DNA of 64,000 bases from Streptomyces humi (GTDB lineage Bacteria; Actinomycetota; Actinomycetes; Streptomycetales; Streptomycetaceae). Below are positions 43,346-51,688 of this stretch, one piece after another. The DNA lies in contig NZ_LBMU02000077.1 of assembly GCF_001005085.2 (NCBI RefSeq), positions 21,346 through 85,345 on the forward strand, read 5' to 3'. A model generated the notes under the pieces. It was not told where the DNA came from. It was given only the letters and a program-made list of their open reading frames with translations, and ran no database searches. A program made the position numbers and the translations under genes. How positions within the stretch are numbered: position 1 is the first letter of the stretch; the number at the start of each line of letters is the position of its first letter.

Positions 43346-43453
43346 GGCAACCGGATCGGTCAAAAGGGTGGTCAGGACAGACGAGCCACCACCATCGGCC
43401 GGCGGACGGACCGACCACCCGTCCGCCCGAGCGAAACCGAGTGAAAGCGGACC

Positions 43454-45037
43454 ATGAGATATCGCACCAGAGTGACGGCCCCGGCGGCCGCCCTGTTCGG
43501 CACCGCGACCGTCCTGGCCACGGGGGCCCCGGCCTTCGCGCGTCCCTTCTCCGCGGGGGAGAAAAGCGGCGCCGCGAAGGCCGGGGGCGAGGCACCCGCC
43601 CCGGGCGCCGAGACCCTCGGCGACCCCGTGTACCCGGCCCTCGGCAACGACGGCTACCGCGTCCACGCCTACCATCTCGACCTCGCCTACGACGCCACGA
43701 CCCGCCTCGTCGCCGGCACCGCGACGCTGCGCGTCCGCACCACGGACGACCTGTCACGCTTCTCCCTTGACGCCCTCGGCCTGGACATATCCGCCGTGCG
43801 CGTCGACAACCGGGACGCCGCCTTCGAGCAGGCGGACGAGAAGCTGCGGATCACCCCGGCCAGGCCGCTGCGCGAGCGCGACGACGTCACCGTCCGCGTG
43901 ACCTACTCGGCCGACCCGCGCCGCACCCTGCCGCACACCGCCTGGGTGCCCACCCCCGACGGCTTCGCGATCTGCCCGCAGCCGGACTCCGCGCACACCG
44001 TCTTCCCGTGCAACGACCACCCATCGGACAAGGCGGACTTCACCTTCCGCATCACCGTCCCGAACGGCGTGCGCGGTGTCGCGAACGGCCTGCTCACCTG
44101 CGTCGAGGACCTCCCCGGCGACCGGACGGCGTACTCGTACCGCTCCCGGTCCCCGATCGCCACCGAACTCGTCCAGATCACCGTCGGCGACTACGTGGTC
44201 AAGGACCGGCAGGGCCCGCACGGGCTGCCGCTGCGGGACGTCGTGCCCACCGCCCGGGCCGCCGCCCTGGAGCCGGCGCTCGCCCTCACCGGCGGCCAGG
44301 TGGCCTGGCTGGAGGACCGGCTCGGCATCGCTTTCCCGTTCGAGACCTACGGTCTGCTGCCCTGCAACTCCGACGACCCGAACGCCTTCGACTTCACCGG
44401 CCTGGAGACCCAGACCCTCACCCTCTACAAGCCGAACTTCCTGCTCCAGGAGGAGGCGAAGATCGGCTCGCACATGATGCACGAGCTGGTGCACTCCTAC
44501 TTCGGCAACCTGGTCTCCCCGGCCACCTGGGCCGACCTCTGGCTGAACGAGGGCCACGCCGACTTCTACGGGCTGCTCTACCGCTACGAGCGCGGCTGGC
44601 CGGACTCCCTGGGCCTCACCACCATGGAGGCCCGGATGAAGGACACCTACGCCCGTGGCGACCAGTGGCGCCACGACTCGGGGCCGGTGGCCGCACCGAA
44701 CGCGGTCAACCTCTTCGACAGCCAGCGCTACCTGGGCGGCGTGCTGACCCTGTACGCCTTCCGCCAACTGGTCGGCGAGGACGTCTTCCACGCCGTCGAG
44801 CGCACCTTCCTGGACCGCTTCCGCCGCCGGTCGGCGTCGACGGCGGACTACATCGCGGTGGCCTGCGAGGTCTCCGGCCAGGACCGGTCCGGGTTCCTCC
44901 GCGACTGGCTCTACGGCACGACGACCCCGCGGATGCCCGGCCACCCGGACTGGACGGTCACCCCGGTGACCCCGGCGCCGGCCACCCCGCACAGCCTGCG
45001 CGGCGGCCACCACCACGACAACTCGGCCACCCTGTAG
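43454..45037 (+). CDS. Secreted M1-family metallopeptidase
   Basis: A 527-residue protein. The signal peptide (APAAALFGTATVLATGAPAFA) is followed by a Gly/Ala-rich linker. The M1 N-terminal beta domain leads to the zinc site HELVH (343-347) and third ligand Glu366 in LWLNEGHADF. The usual GxMEN substrate motif is replaced by FDFTGLETQTLTLY, so N-terminal recognition differs and strict aminopeptidase activity is not certain. The C-terminal His-rich tail (GGHHHDN) could bind metal. It is monocistronic. Confidence 0.92.
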   Translation: MRYRTRVTAPAAALFGTATVLATGAPAFARPFSAGEKSGAAKAGGEAPAPGAETLGDPVYPALGNDGYRVHAYHLDLAYDATTRLVAGTATLRVRTTDDLSRFSLDALGLDISAVRVDNRDAAFEQADEKLRITPARPLRERDDVTVRVTYSADPRRTLPHTAWVPTPDGFAICPQPDSAHTVFPCNDHPSDKADFTFRITVPNGVRGVANGLLTCVEDLPGDRTAYSYRSRSPIATELVQITVGDYVVKDRQGPHGLPLRDVVPTARAAALEPALALTGGQVAWLEDRLGIAFPFETYGLLPCNSDDPNAFDFTGLETQTLTLYKPNFLLQEEAKIGSHMMHELVHSYFGNLVSPATWADLWLNEGHADFYGLLYRYERGWPDSLGLTTMEARMKDTYARGDQWRHDSGPVAAPNAVNLFDSQRYLGGVLTLYAFRQLVGEDVFHAVERTFLDRFRRRSASTADYIAVACEVSGQDRSGFLRDWLYGTTTPRMPGHPDWTVTPVTPAPATPHSLRGGHHHDNSATL

Positions 45038-45053
45038 ACGACCCGGCAGGGGG

Positions 45054-46145
45054 CTAGTCGGTGTGCGGCAGGCCGGACGGCATCTCGTCCGTGACCCGCT
45101 GCTGCGGGATCACCACGGCCCCCTGCTGGAGCGCCACCGTGCGCGTCGGCGCCGGGATGCGGATGCCCTCCTCGCGGTAGCGGCGGTGCAGGCGCTTGAT
45201 GAACTCGTGCTTGATCCGGAACTGGTCGCTGAACTCGCCGACCCCGAGGATCACCGTGAACCCGATCCGTGAGTCGCCGAACGTGTGGAAGCGGATGGCC
45301 GGTTCGTGCTCCGGGACCGCACCGGTGATCTCGGTCATGGTCTCGGCGATGACCTCGTGCGTGATCCGCTCCACATGGTCCAGGTCGCTGTCGTAGCTCA
45401 CGCCCACCTGCACCAGGATCGTCAACCGCTGCTCGGGCCGCGTGTAGTTGGTCATGTTGGTCTTCGCCAGCTGGCCGTTGGGGATGACCACCAGGTTGTT
45501 GGAGAGCTGGCGGACGGTCGTCTGACGCCAGTTGATGTCCACGACGTATCCCTCCTCACCGCTGCTCAACTGGATGTAGTCACCCGGCTGGACGGTCTTG
45601 GAGGCGAGGATGTGGACGCCCGCGAAGAGGTTCGCCAGGGTGTCCTGGAGAGCCAGCGCCACCGCCAGACCACCCACGCCCAGAGCGGTGAGCAGGGGCG
45701 CTATGGAGATGCCCAGGGTCTGGAGCACCACCAGGAAACCGATCGCCAGCACCAGCACCCGGGTGATGTTCACGAAGATCGTGGCCGAACCGGCGACCCC
45801 GGAACGGGACTGGGTGACCGACTGCACCAGACCGGCGACCACCCGCGCCGCCGACACCGTCACCGCGAAGATGAGCAGCACCTGAAGGCACTGGTTGGTG
45901 TGGTGCTGGACCGTCCTGGTCAGCGGCAGCACGGCCGCCGCGGAGGCCGCGCCGCCCGCGAGCGCCGCCCACGGCACCACCGTGCGCAGCGCGTCCACCA
46001 CGACGTCGTCACCGCTCCAGCGGGTCCGCTTGGCGTGTTTGGCCAGCCAGCGCAGCAGCCCGCGCGACAGAAACGCCAGCAACAGACCCGCCGCCAGCGC
46101 GATTCCGGCCAGGACCAGGTCATCGACGGTGAGCGCTCGGTTCAC
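45054..46145 (-). CDS. Small-conductance mechanosensitive channel (MscS family)
   Basis: A 363-residue membrane protein from GTG 46145. TM segments lie at LVLAGIALAAGLLLAFLSRG, VPWAALAGGAASAAAVLPL and LQVLLIFAVTVSAARVV. The pore helix is LLTALGVGGLAVALALQDTL, then NLFAGVHILASKTVQPGDYI and VDINWRQTTVRQLSNNLVVI, the MscS beta domain. It opens on membrane tension to release solutes. The C-terminus ends without extra domains. Confidence 0.94.
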   Translation of the reverse strand: MNRALTVDDLVLAGIALAAGLLLAFLSRGLLRWLAKHAKRTRWSGDDVVVDALRTVVPWAALAGGAASAAAVLPLTRTVQHHTNQCLQVLLIFAVTVSAARVVAGLVQSVTQSRSGVAGSATIFVNITRVLVLAIGFLVVLQTLGISIAPLLTALGVGGLAVALALQDTLANLFAGVHILASKTVQPGDYIQLSSGEEGYVVDINWRQTTVRQLSNNLVVIPNGQLAKTNMTNYTRPEQRLTILVQVGVSYDSDLDHVERITHEVIAETMTEITGAVPEHEPAIRFHTFGDSRIGFTVILGVGEFSDQFRIKHEFIKRLHRRYREEGIRIPAPTRTVALQQGAVVIPQQRVTDEMPSGLPHTD

Positions 46146-46256
46146 CGGTTACCTCCATTCGGATGTGCAACCGCTCATCCTGCCGTATCCGCACAGAGGT
46201 TCGTACCCGCACGGGCCCAGACCCGCCTCGGCGTGAGGCAGTTGGAAGCCGGCAGG

Positions 46257-47021
46257 TCAGCCGTCCGAGAAGGAGCCGTGCCGGCCGGCCCCCGCCGCGA
46301 AGCGGGCCGCGCCCTCCAGGCCCTCCGCCAGCACGCCGATGCCGCCGCGGATCTCACCGGCCATCGCCGCGCTCTCGTCCAGCCCCTCCTGGTCCAGCAC
46401 CGACGCCCGGTCGGCGCGCAGGCAGGCCTGCGGGAAGGCGGCGACGGACGCGGCCAGTTCCTCCGCCGCCGCACGGGACCGGCCCCTCGGCACGACCCGG
46501 TTGGCCAGACCCATCTCGTACGCCTCGGGCGCCGGCACCGGGCGGCCGGTCAGGATCAGGTCGAGCGCCCGGCTCGTGCCGATCAGCCGGGGCAGCCGTA
46601 CCGTGCCGCCGTCGATCAGCGGCACACCCCAGCGGCGGCAGAAGACGCCGAACACCGCGTCCTCCTCCGCCACCCGCAGATCGCACCACAGGGCCAGTTC
46701 GAGGCCGCCCGCCACGGCGTGCCCGGCGATCGCGGCGATCACCGGCTTGGTGAGGCGCAGCCGGGTCGGGCCCATCGGTCCGTCGCCGTCCTCCGCGACC
46801 CGGTTGCCGTGCCCGGCGCCCATCGCCTTGAGGTCCGCGCCCGCGCAGAACGTGCCGCCCTCGCCCCACAGCACCGCCACCCGCGCCTCGTCGTCCGCCT
46901 CGAACTCGCGGAAGGCGGCGGCGAGTCGTGCCGCCGTCGGTCCGTCCACCGCGTTGCGCACCCCGGGCCGGGAGAGGACGACCGTGGTGACAGGACCCTT
47001 GCGTTCCAGGCGGACCGGCAT
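46257..47021 (-). CDS. Enoyl-CoA hydratase/isomerase family protein
   Basis: A 254-residue crotonase-fold protein. Motifs are TTVVLSRPGVRNAVDG, GEGGTFCAGADLKAMG (CoA binding and first oxyanion residue), and IAAIAGHAVAGGLELALWCD with DLRVAEEDAVFGVFCRRWGV. Both hydratase Glu equivalents cannot be confirmed: the first position is Ala/Gly-like and the second is Val-Phe-rich, so isomerase or another crotonase activity is possible. ATG 47021 lies 20 bp after the flippase-like gene on the same strand. Confidence 0.9.
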   Translation of the reverse strand: MPVRLERKGPVTTVVLSRPGVRNAVDGPTAARLAAAFREFEADDEARVAVLWGEGGTFCAGADLKAMGAGHGNRVAEDGDGPMGPTRLRLTKPVIAAIAGHAVAGGLELALWCDLRVAEEDAVFGVFCRRWGVPLIDGGTVRLPRLIGTSRALDLILTGRPVPAPEAYEMGLANRVVPRGRSRAAAEELAASVAAFPQACLRADRASVLDQEGLDESAAMAGEIRGGIGVLAEGLEGAARFAAGAGRHGSFSDG

Positions 47022-47042
47022 GCGTCTCCTCGGGATCGGAGG

Positions 47043-48026
47043 TCAGATGACCTTCAGCCGCACCAGCGCTCCCAGTGTCAGCGCTCCGGGCAGCAACGGC
47101 ACCCACACGGTGATGATCCGGTACGCCAGCACGACGGCCGTGGCCACCGCCACCGGACCGCCCGCCGCCACCAGCGCCACGATCAGCGCCGCCTCCACCG
47201 AACCCAGTCCGCCGGGCGTGGGGATCAGCGCGACGGCCACCGTGGCCGCCAGGTACGCCAGCGCCATGTGCGCGGGCGGCACCTGGAGACCCAGCGCCTG
47301 CCCCACCGCCACCAGGCCGACCGCCTGGAGCGCGGGGAACGCCAGCGAGCCGCCCCACAGCGCCAGCGCCCGGGACGGCCGCGTGTGCACCGACCGGGCC
47401 TCGCCCAGCGCGGCGCGCAGGAACCGGAACACCGGCCGGCGCACCCGTCGTACGAGGAGCAGTACGCCCAGGGCCGCGGCCGCCAGCGTGCCGGCGACGG
47501 CCAGCACCGGGCCGACCTCCCCGCGGGGGAGCAGGCCGTCGAGGCGCAGCGCGTCGGGGAAGGCGACGAACAGCACGGCCATCAGGCCCACCCGGGCCAC
47601 CGACTCGGCCAGCAGGTACAGGGCGAGCGCGGCCGAGGAGGTGGCGAGCGGCACCCCGCACACGGTCATGAACCGCAGGTTGACCGCGCCCGAGCCGAGC
47701 CCCGTCGGCAGCAGGTGGTTGGCCGAACCGGCCGCGAGCTGGGTCGCCAGCAGCCGCCAGCGGGGCAGCGGCTGGATCACCGCACCCTGCCGGGTGAAGG
47801 CGGCGGCCACCCAGGTCAGACAGGTGGCGCCGCCCGCCGCCAGCAGCCAGGGCCAGGACGCGGAGCGCAGGTGGGCGAAGCCCTCGACCAGGACCGGCCA
47901 GTGCTGCACCGCGATGACCGCGACCAGTACGAGCGGGATCAGGGTGAGGGCGTGCCGCACGGGGATGCGGCGGACGAGCCGGGGCACACGGCCCGCACGG
48001 AAGCCGGGGATTCTTACCGCTGTCAC
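47043..48026 (-). CDS. Flippase-like / lysylphosphatidylglycerol synthase TM-region protein (UPF0104)
   Basis: A 327-residue membrane protein with about eight TM helices. GTG 48026 is the best start before the first TM; the much longer open frame upstream lies over the divergent ABC gene. Family signatures are NHLLPTGLGSGAVNLRFM and YLAATVAVALIPTPGGLGSV-EAAL, typical of flippase-like domains related to the MprF N-terminus and dolichol-P-mannose flippases. It may move lipid-linked precursors. It is followed by the enoyl-CoA hydratase gene. Confidence 0.88.
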   Translation of the reverse strand: MTAVRIPGFRAGRVPRLVRRIPVRHALTLIPLVLVAVIAVQHWPVLVEGFAHLRSASWPWLLAAGGATCLTWVAAAFTRQGAVIQPLPRWRLLATQLAAGSANHLLPTGLGSGAVNLRFMTVCGVPLATSSAALALYLLAESVARVGLMAVLFVAFPDALRLDGLLPRGEVGPVLAVAGTLAAAALGVLLLVRRVRRPVFRFLRAALGEARSVHTRPSRALALWGGSLAFPALQAVGLVAVGQALGLQVPPAHMALAYLAATVAVALIPTPGGLGSVEAALIVALVAAGGPVAVATAVVLAYRIITVWVPLLPGALTLGALVRLKVI

Positions 48027-48138
48027 ACCCGGAGAGGTTTTCCGCGCCGCCCCAACGCCGGGTGGCGGAAGAGGAGACTCCGCATGACGGCCGGGATGCG
48101 GCTGAGGGTCCCTCGTACGGGGAACCGGCGAGCGGGCA

Positions 48139-48176
48139 TTGACCTCAACGAACCTTGAGGTTCTACGGTCTCCCTC
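48139..48176 (+). promoter_or_regulatory. MerR/SoxR-type promoter with operator between -35 and -10
   Basis: The -35 TTGACC (48139-48144) and -10 TACGGT (48164-48169) are 19 bp apart, the long spacing of MerR-family promoters. The spacer holds the dyad ACCTCAA-CGAACC-TTGAGGT; its CCTCAA-N6-TTGAGG core equals the SoxR box half-sites. The predicted start site falls at or next to the A of ATG 48177. Confidence 0.8.
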
Positions 48177-50048
48177 ATGAGTATGGAGACCACCGCCTGG
48201 ACGCAGTTGCACAGCGTCATGACCGCCCAGCAGGAGCGGCGCCCGTTCGACCCGGCCACGCTGCGCCGCATCGCCGCGTTCGCCCGCCCGCACCGGGCGG
48301 GCATCGTCCGGTTCGTGCTGCTCGGGGTGGTGACCGCCCTGCTCGCCGTCGCCACTCCCGTGCTGGCCGGCCACGTCGTCGACGCGATCGTGTCGGGGCA
48401 CGACGCCGGCACGGTCGTACGGCTGTCGCTGCTGATCGCGCTCGCCGCGGTCGCCGAGGCGGCGCTCGGGGTGCTCGGGCGGCGGCTCTCGGCGACGCTC
48501 GGGGAGGGACTCATCCTCGACCTGCGCACGGCTGTGTTCGATCATGTGCAGCGCATGCCCGTCGCGTTCTTCACACGCACTCGTACGGGAGCGCTGGTCA
48601 GTCGTCTCAACAACGACGTGATCGGCGCCCAGCGCGCCTTCGCCAACACCCTGTCCGGCGTGGTCAGCAACCTGGTCACGCTGCTGCTCACGCTCGCGGT
48701 GATGCTCACCCTGTCGTGGCAGATCACCCTGCTCGCGCTGGTGCTGCTGCCGCTGTTCGTGGTGCCCGCCCGCCGGATGGGCGGCCGGATGGCCCGGATG
48801 CAGCGCGAGGCCGCCGCCCTCAACGCGGCGATGGGCACCCGGATGACCGAGCGTTTCTCCGCGCCCGGCGCCACCCTGATCAAGCTCTTCGGCCGGCCCG
48901 AGGAGGAGTCGGCGGAGTTCACGGCACGGGCCGCCCGGGTCCGGGACATCGGCGTGCGCACCGCCACCGCCCAGTCCGTCTTCATGACCGCGCTGACCCT
49001 GGTCTCCTCGCTCGCCCTCGCCCTGGTGTACGGCCTCGGCGGCTGGTTCGCGCTGCGCGGCACCCTGGAGGCGGGCGCCGTGGTCTCCCTCGCCCTGCTG
49101 CTGACCCGGCTGTACGCGCCCCTCACCTCGCTCGCGGGCGCCCGCGTCGAGGTGATGAGCGCGCTGGTCAGCTTCGAGCGGGTCTTCGAGATCCTCGACC
49201 TCAAGCCCCTGATCGAGGAGAAACCCGACGCCCGGGAGGTTCCCGAGGGGCCGGTGGCCGTCGAGTTCGAGAACGTCCGGTTCGGCTACCCGGCCGCCGA
49301 CCAGGTCTCCCTCGCGTCGCTGGAGGAGGTCGCGGTCCTCGACCCGCGCGGTGGCGCCGAGGTCCTGCACGGCGTCTCCTTCCGGGCCGAACCCGGCCAG
49401 ACCGTCGCCCTCGTGGGCTCCTCCGGCGCCGGCAAGTCCACCATCGCCCAGTTGCTGCCACGCCTGTACGACGTCGACGAGGGCGCCGTCCGGCTCGGCG
49501 GCGTCGACGTCCGCGACCTGACCGCGGGTTCGCTGCGCGGCACCCTCGGCATGGTCACCCAGGACGGCCACCTCTTCCACGACACGGTCCGCGCCAACCT
49601 GCTGCTCGCCCGCCCGGCCGCCACCGACGACGAGTTGTGGGAGGCCCTCGGCCGCGCCCGGCTGGACGAGGTCGTGCGGTCGCTGCCCGACGGTCTGGAC
49701 ACGGTGGTCGGCGAACGCGGTTACCGGCTCTCCGGCGGTGAGCGCCAGCGGATGACCATCGCCCGGCTGCTGCTGGCCCGGCAGCGGGTGGTGATCCTCG
49801 ACGAGGCCACCGCACACCTCGACAACACCTCGGAGGCGGCCGTCCAGGAGGCCCTCACCGAGGCCCTGGAGGGCCGTACGGCCGTCGTCATCGCGCACCG
49901 GCTGTCGACGGTGCGGTCCGCCGACCAGATCCTGGTGGTGGAGGCCGGGCGGATCGTGGAGCGCGGCACCCATGCCGCGCTGCTGGCGGCCGACGGGCGG
50001 TACGCGGAGCTGTACCGGACGCAGTTCGCGGAGGTGCCGTCGGTCTGA
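48177..50048 (+). CDS. ABC exporter (fused permease-ATPase half transporter)
   Basis: A 623-residue type IV (MsbA/LmrA-like) half transporter that would act as a homodimer. An exporter TM domain of about six helices (residues 40-330) precedes the ATPase: Walker A GSSGAGKST near 420, signature LSGGERQR, Walker B VVILDEATAHLD, switch His in IAHRLSTV. There is no ribosome site before ATG 48177 and the promoter predicts a leaderless mRNA. The SoxR-type operator suggests induction by redox-active compounds; SoxR regulons of streptomycetes are known to include an ABC exporter. Confidence 0.93.
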   Translation: MSMETTAWTQLHSVMTAQQERRPFDPATLRRIAAFARPHRAGIVRFVLLGVVTALLAVATPVLAGHVVDAIVSGHDAGTVVRLSLLIALAAVAEAALGVLGRRLSATLGEGLILDLRTAVFDHVQRMPVAFFTRTRTGALVSRLNNDVIGAQRAFANTLSGVVSNLVTLLLTLAVMLTLSWQITLLALVLLPLFVVPARRMGGRMARMQREAAALNAAMGTRMTERFSAPGATLIKLFGRPEEESAEFTARAARVRDIGVRTATAQSVFMTALTLVSSLALALVYGLGGWFALRGTLEAGAVVSLALLLTRLYAPLTSLAGARVEVMSALVSFERVFEILDLKPLIEEKPDAREVPEGPVAVEFENVRFGYPAADQVSLASLEEVAVLDPRGGAEVLHGVSFRAEPGQTVALVGSSGAGKSTIAQLLPRLYDVDEGAVRLGGVDVRDLTAGSLRGTLGMVTQDGHLFHDTVRANLLLARPAATDDELWEALGRARLDEVVRSLPDGLDTVVGERGYRLSGGERQRMTIARLLLARQRVVILDEATAHLDNTSEAAVQEALTEALEGRTAVVIAHRLSTVRSADQILVVEAGRIVERGTHAALLAADGRYAELYRTQFAEVPSV

Positions 50049-50104
50049 GGTGGCGGGGGCTCGCCGTAGGGTTGCGCGCCGGCTCCGGGTGCACCTTCGA
50101 TGTG

Positions 50105-50142
50105 GCTGGTCGCGCAGATCCCCGCGCCCCTTCGGGGCGCAC
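50105..50142. repeat. Streptomyces extragenic palindrome (REP-like), probable terminator
   Basis: GGTCGCGCAGATCCCCGCGC is followed by GCGCCCC-TTC-GGGGCGC (50124-50140). This core recurs very often between Streptomyces genes and can end transcription of the exporter gene. Confidence 0.65.
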
Positions 50143-50198
50143 CCCTTGACGCCGGTGGTCCGGACCTTTAGTTTCACGCCTTAAACAAAGCCTCGCGG

Positions 50199-50239
50199 AT
50201 GTGCTCAACGCCCACGGACAACAAGGGTGTTGAGCACAT
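50199..50239. promoter_or_regulatory. 15-bp inverted repeat upstream of the GH18 gene
   Basis: ATGTGCTCAACGCCC (50199-50213) and GGGTGTTGAGCACAT (50225-50239) are complementary except for one G-T position, with an 11-base loop, 40 bp before the start codon. It could be an operator or a stem in the 5' untranslated RNA. The short upstream segment TTAAACAAAG is unusually AT-rich for this genome. Confidence 0.6.
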
Positions 50240-50278
50240 GCCGTGCGGTATCCCCCCGCGTGAAAGGCCACCCCCCCC

Positions 50279-51640
50279 ATGGCCAGACCTCTGCCCACGG
50301 TTGTCGCCATAGCCGCCCTGACCGTGTCGGCCGGCTTGCTCACCGCCGTTCCCGCGCAGGCCGCCACCGGCACCATCACCGGCCTCGCCGGCAAGTGTCT
50401 CGACGTCGCCGGCGCCAACTCCGCCGACGGCACGGCCGTCCAGCTCTACGACTGCAACGGCACCGCCGCCCAGCAGTGGACCGTCGGCAGCGACGGCACC
50501 GTCCGCGCCCTCGGCAAGTGCCTGGACGTGACCGGCAACTCGACCGCCGACGGCGCCCAGGCCCAGCTGTGGACCTGTACCGGCGGCGCCAACCAGAAGT
50601 GGACGGTCACCGCCGCCCACGACATCGTCAACCCGCAGGCGAACAAGTGCCTGGACGCGACCGGCAACTCGTCGGCCAACGGCACCCGCGCCCAGATCTG
50701 GACCTGCTCCGGCGGCGCCAACCAGAAGTGGACCGCGCCCGCGTCCGGCGACGGCGGCACGCCCTCCTCGCCGATGGCCGTGGCGCCGTACCTGTACAAC
50801 GGCTGGGGCGACCCGCCGAGCCCGACCACCGTCACCAACGCGACCGGCGTGAAGTACTACACGCTCGCGTTCGTGCTCAGCAACGGCTACTGCAACCCGC
50901 AGTGGGACGGCAGCCGGGCGCTCACCGGCGGCGTCGACCAGGGGACCGTCAACACGGTGCGGGCGAACGGCGGTGACGTGATCCCGTCCTTCGGCGGCTA
51001 CAGCGGCAACAAGCTGGAGAGCTCCTGCTCCAGCGCGAGCGAGCTGGCGGCGGCCTACCAGAAGGTCATCAACGCCTACGGCGGACTCAAGGCCATCGAC
51101 ATCGACCTCGAGGCGGACGCCTACAGCAACGGGACCGTGCAGCAGCGGGTCGTGGACGCGCTCAAGACGGTGAAGGCCAACAACCCCGGCCTGAAGGTGT
51201 ACATCACCATCGGCACCGGCCAGAGCGGCCCCGACACCAGCCTGATCAACCGCGCCGCCTCCTCCGGACTGGGCGTCGACGCCTGGGCCATCATGCCGTT
51301 CGACTTCGGCGGTGCCGGGCAGAACATGGGGAACCTGACGGTGCAGGCGGCCGAGGGCCTCAAGACCGCGCTGAAGAACGCCTACGGCTACAGCGACGAC
51401 ACGGCCTACCGGGACATGGGCATCTCGTCCATGAACGGCATCACCGACAACAACGAGACGGTGACCGTGAACGACTTCCGGACCATCCTCGCCTACGCCC
51501 AGCAGCACCACCTGGCCCGGCTCACCTTCTGGTCCGCCAACCGCGACCGGCCCTGCACCGGCGGCTCCGCCGACAGCTGCTCCGGCGTGAGCCAGTCCAA
51601 CTGGGACTACACGAAGGTCTTCGCCGGATACACCGGCTGA
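50279..51640 (+). CDS. Secreted GH18 glycoside hydrolase with RICIN domain
   Basis: A 453-residue secreted protein. Signal peptide (VVAIAALTVSAGLL to PAQA) precedes a RICIN/CBM13 trefoil (residues 30-150) with three repeats containing QLYDCNGTAAQQW, QLWTCTGGANQKW and QIWTCSGGANQKW. A Gly/Ser linker leads to the GH18 barrel: DVIPSFGGYSGN, the catalytic AIDIDLEA with Glu278, and AIMPFDFGG. The DxxDxDxE motif lacks its first Asp-Gly. It likely cuts chitin or another GlcNAc polymer. A second RICIN protein follows 48 bp downstream. Confidence 0.93.
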   Translation: MARPLPTVVAIAALTVSAGLLTAVPAQAATGTITGLAGKCLDVAGANSADGTAVQLYDCNGTAAQQWTVGSDGTVRALGKCLDVTGNSTADGAQAQLWTCTGGANQKWTVTAAHDIVNPQANKCLDATGNSSANGTRAQIWTCSGGANQKWTAPASGDGGTPSSPMAVAPYLYNGWGDPPSPTTVTNATGVKYYTLAFVLSNGYCNPQWDGSRALTGGVDQGTVNTVRANGGDVIPSFGGYSGNKLESSCSSASELAAAYQKVINAYGGLKAIDIDLEADAYSNGTVQQRVVDALKTVKANNPGLKVYITIGTGQSGPDTSLINRAASSGLGVDAWAIMPFDFGGAGQNMGNLTVQAAEGLKTALKNAYGYSDDTAYRDMGISSMNGITDNNETVTVNDFRTILAYAQQHHLARLTFWSANRDRPCTGGSADSCSGVSQSNWDYTKVFAGYTG

Positions 51641-51688
51641 CCGCCCCCCTCCGCGTACCTCTCGCACCTTCCCGAACCAGGAGAACCC

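Noticed and set aside
45285..48158. 957-residue plus-strand ORF rich in Arg, His and Gln
   Set aside because: It is the antisense shadow of the MscS, hydratase and flippase-like genes, with the composition typical of shadows in GC-rich DNA.
47043..50177. Single 1044-residue minus-strand gene
   Set aside because: Only the C-terminal third is a real membrane protein; the rest lies antisense to the ABC exporter and is Gly/Arg-rich shadow sequence.
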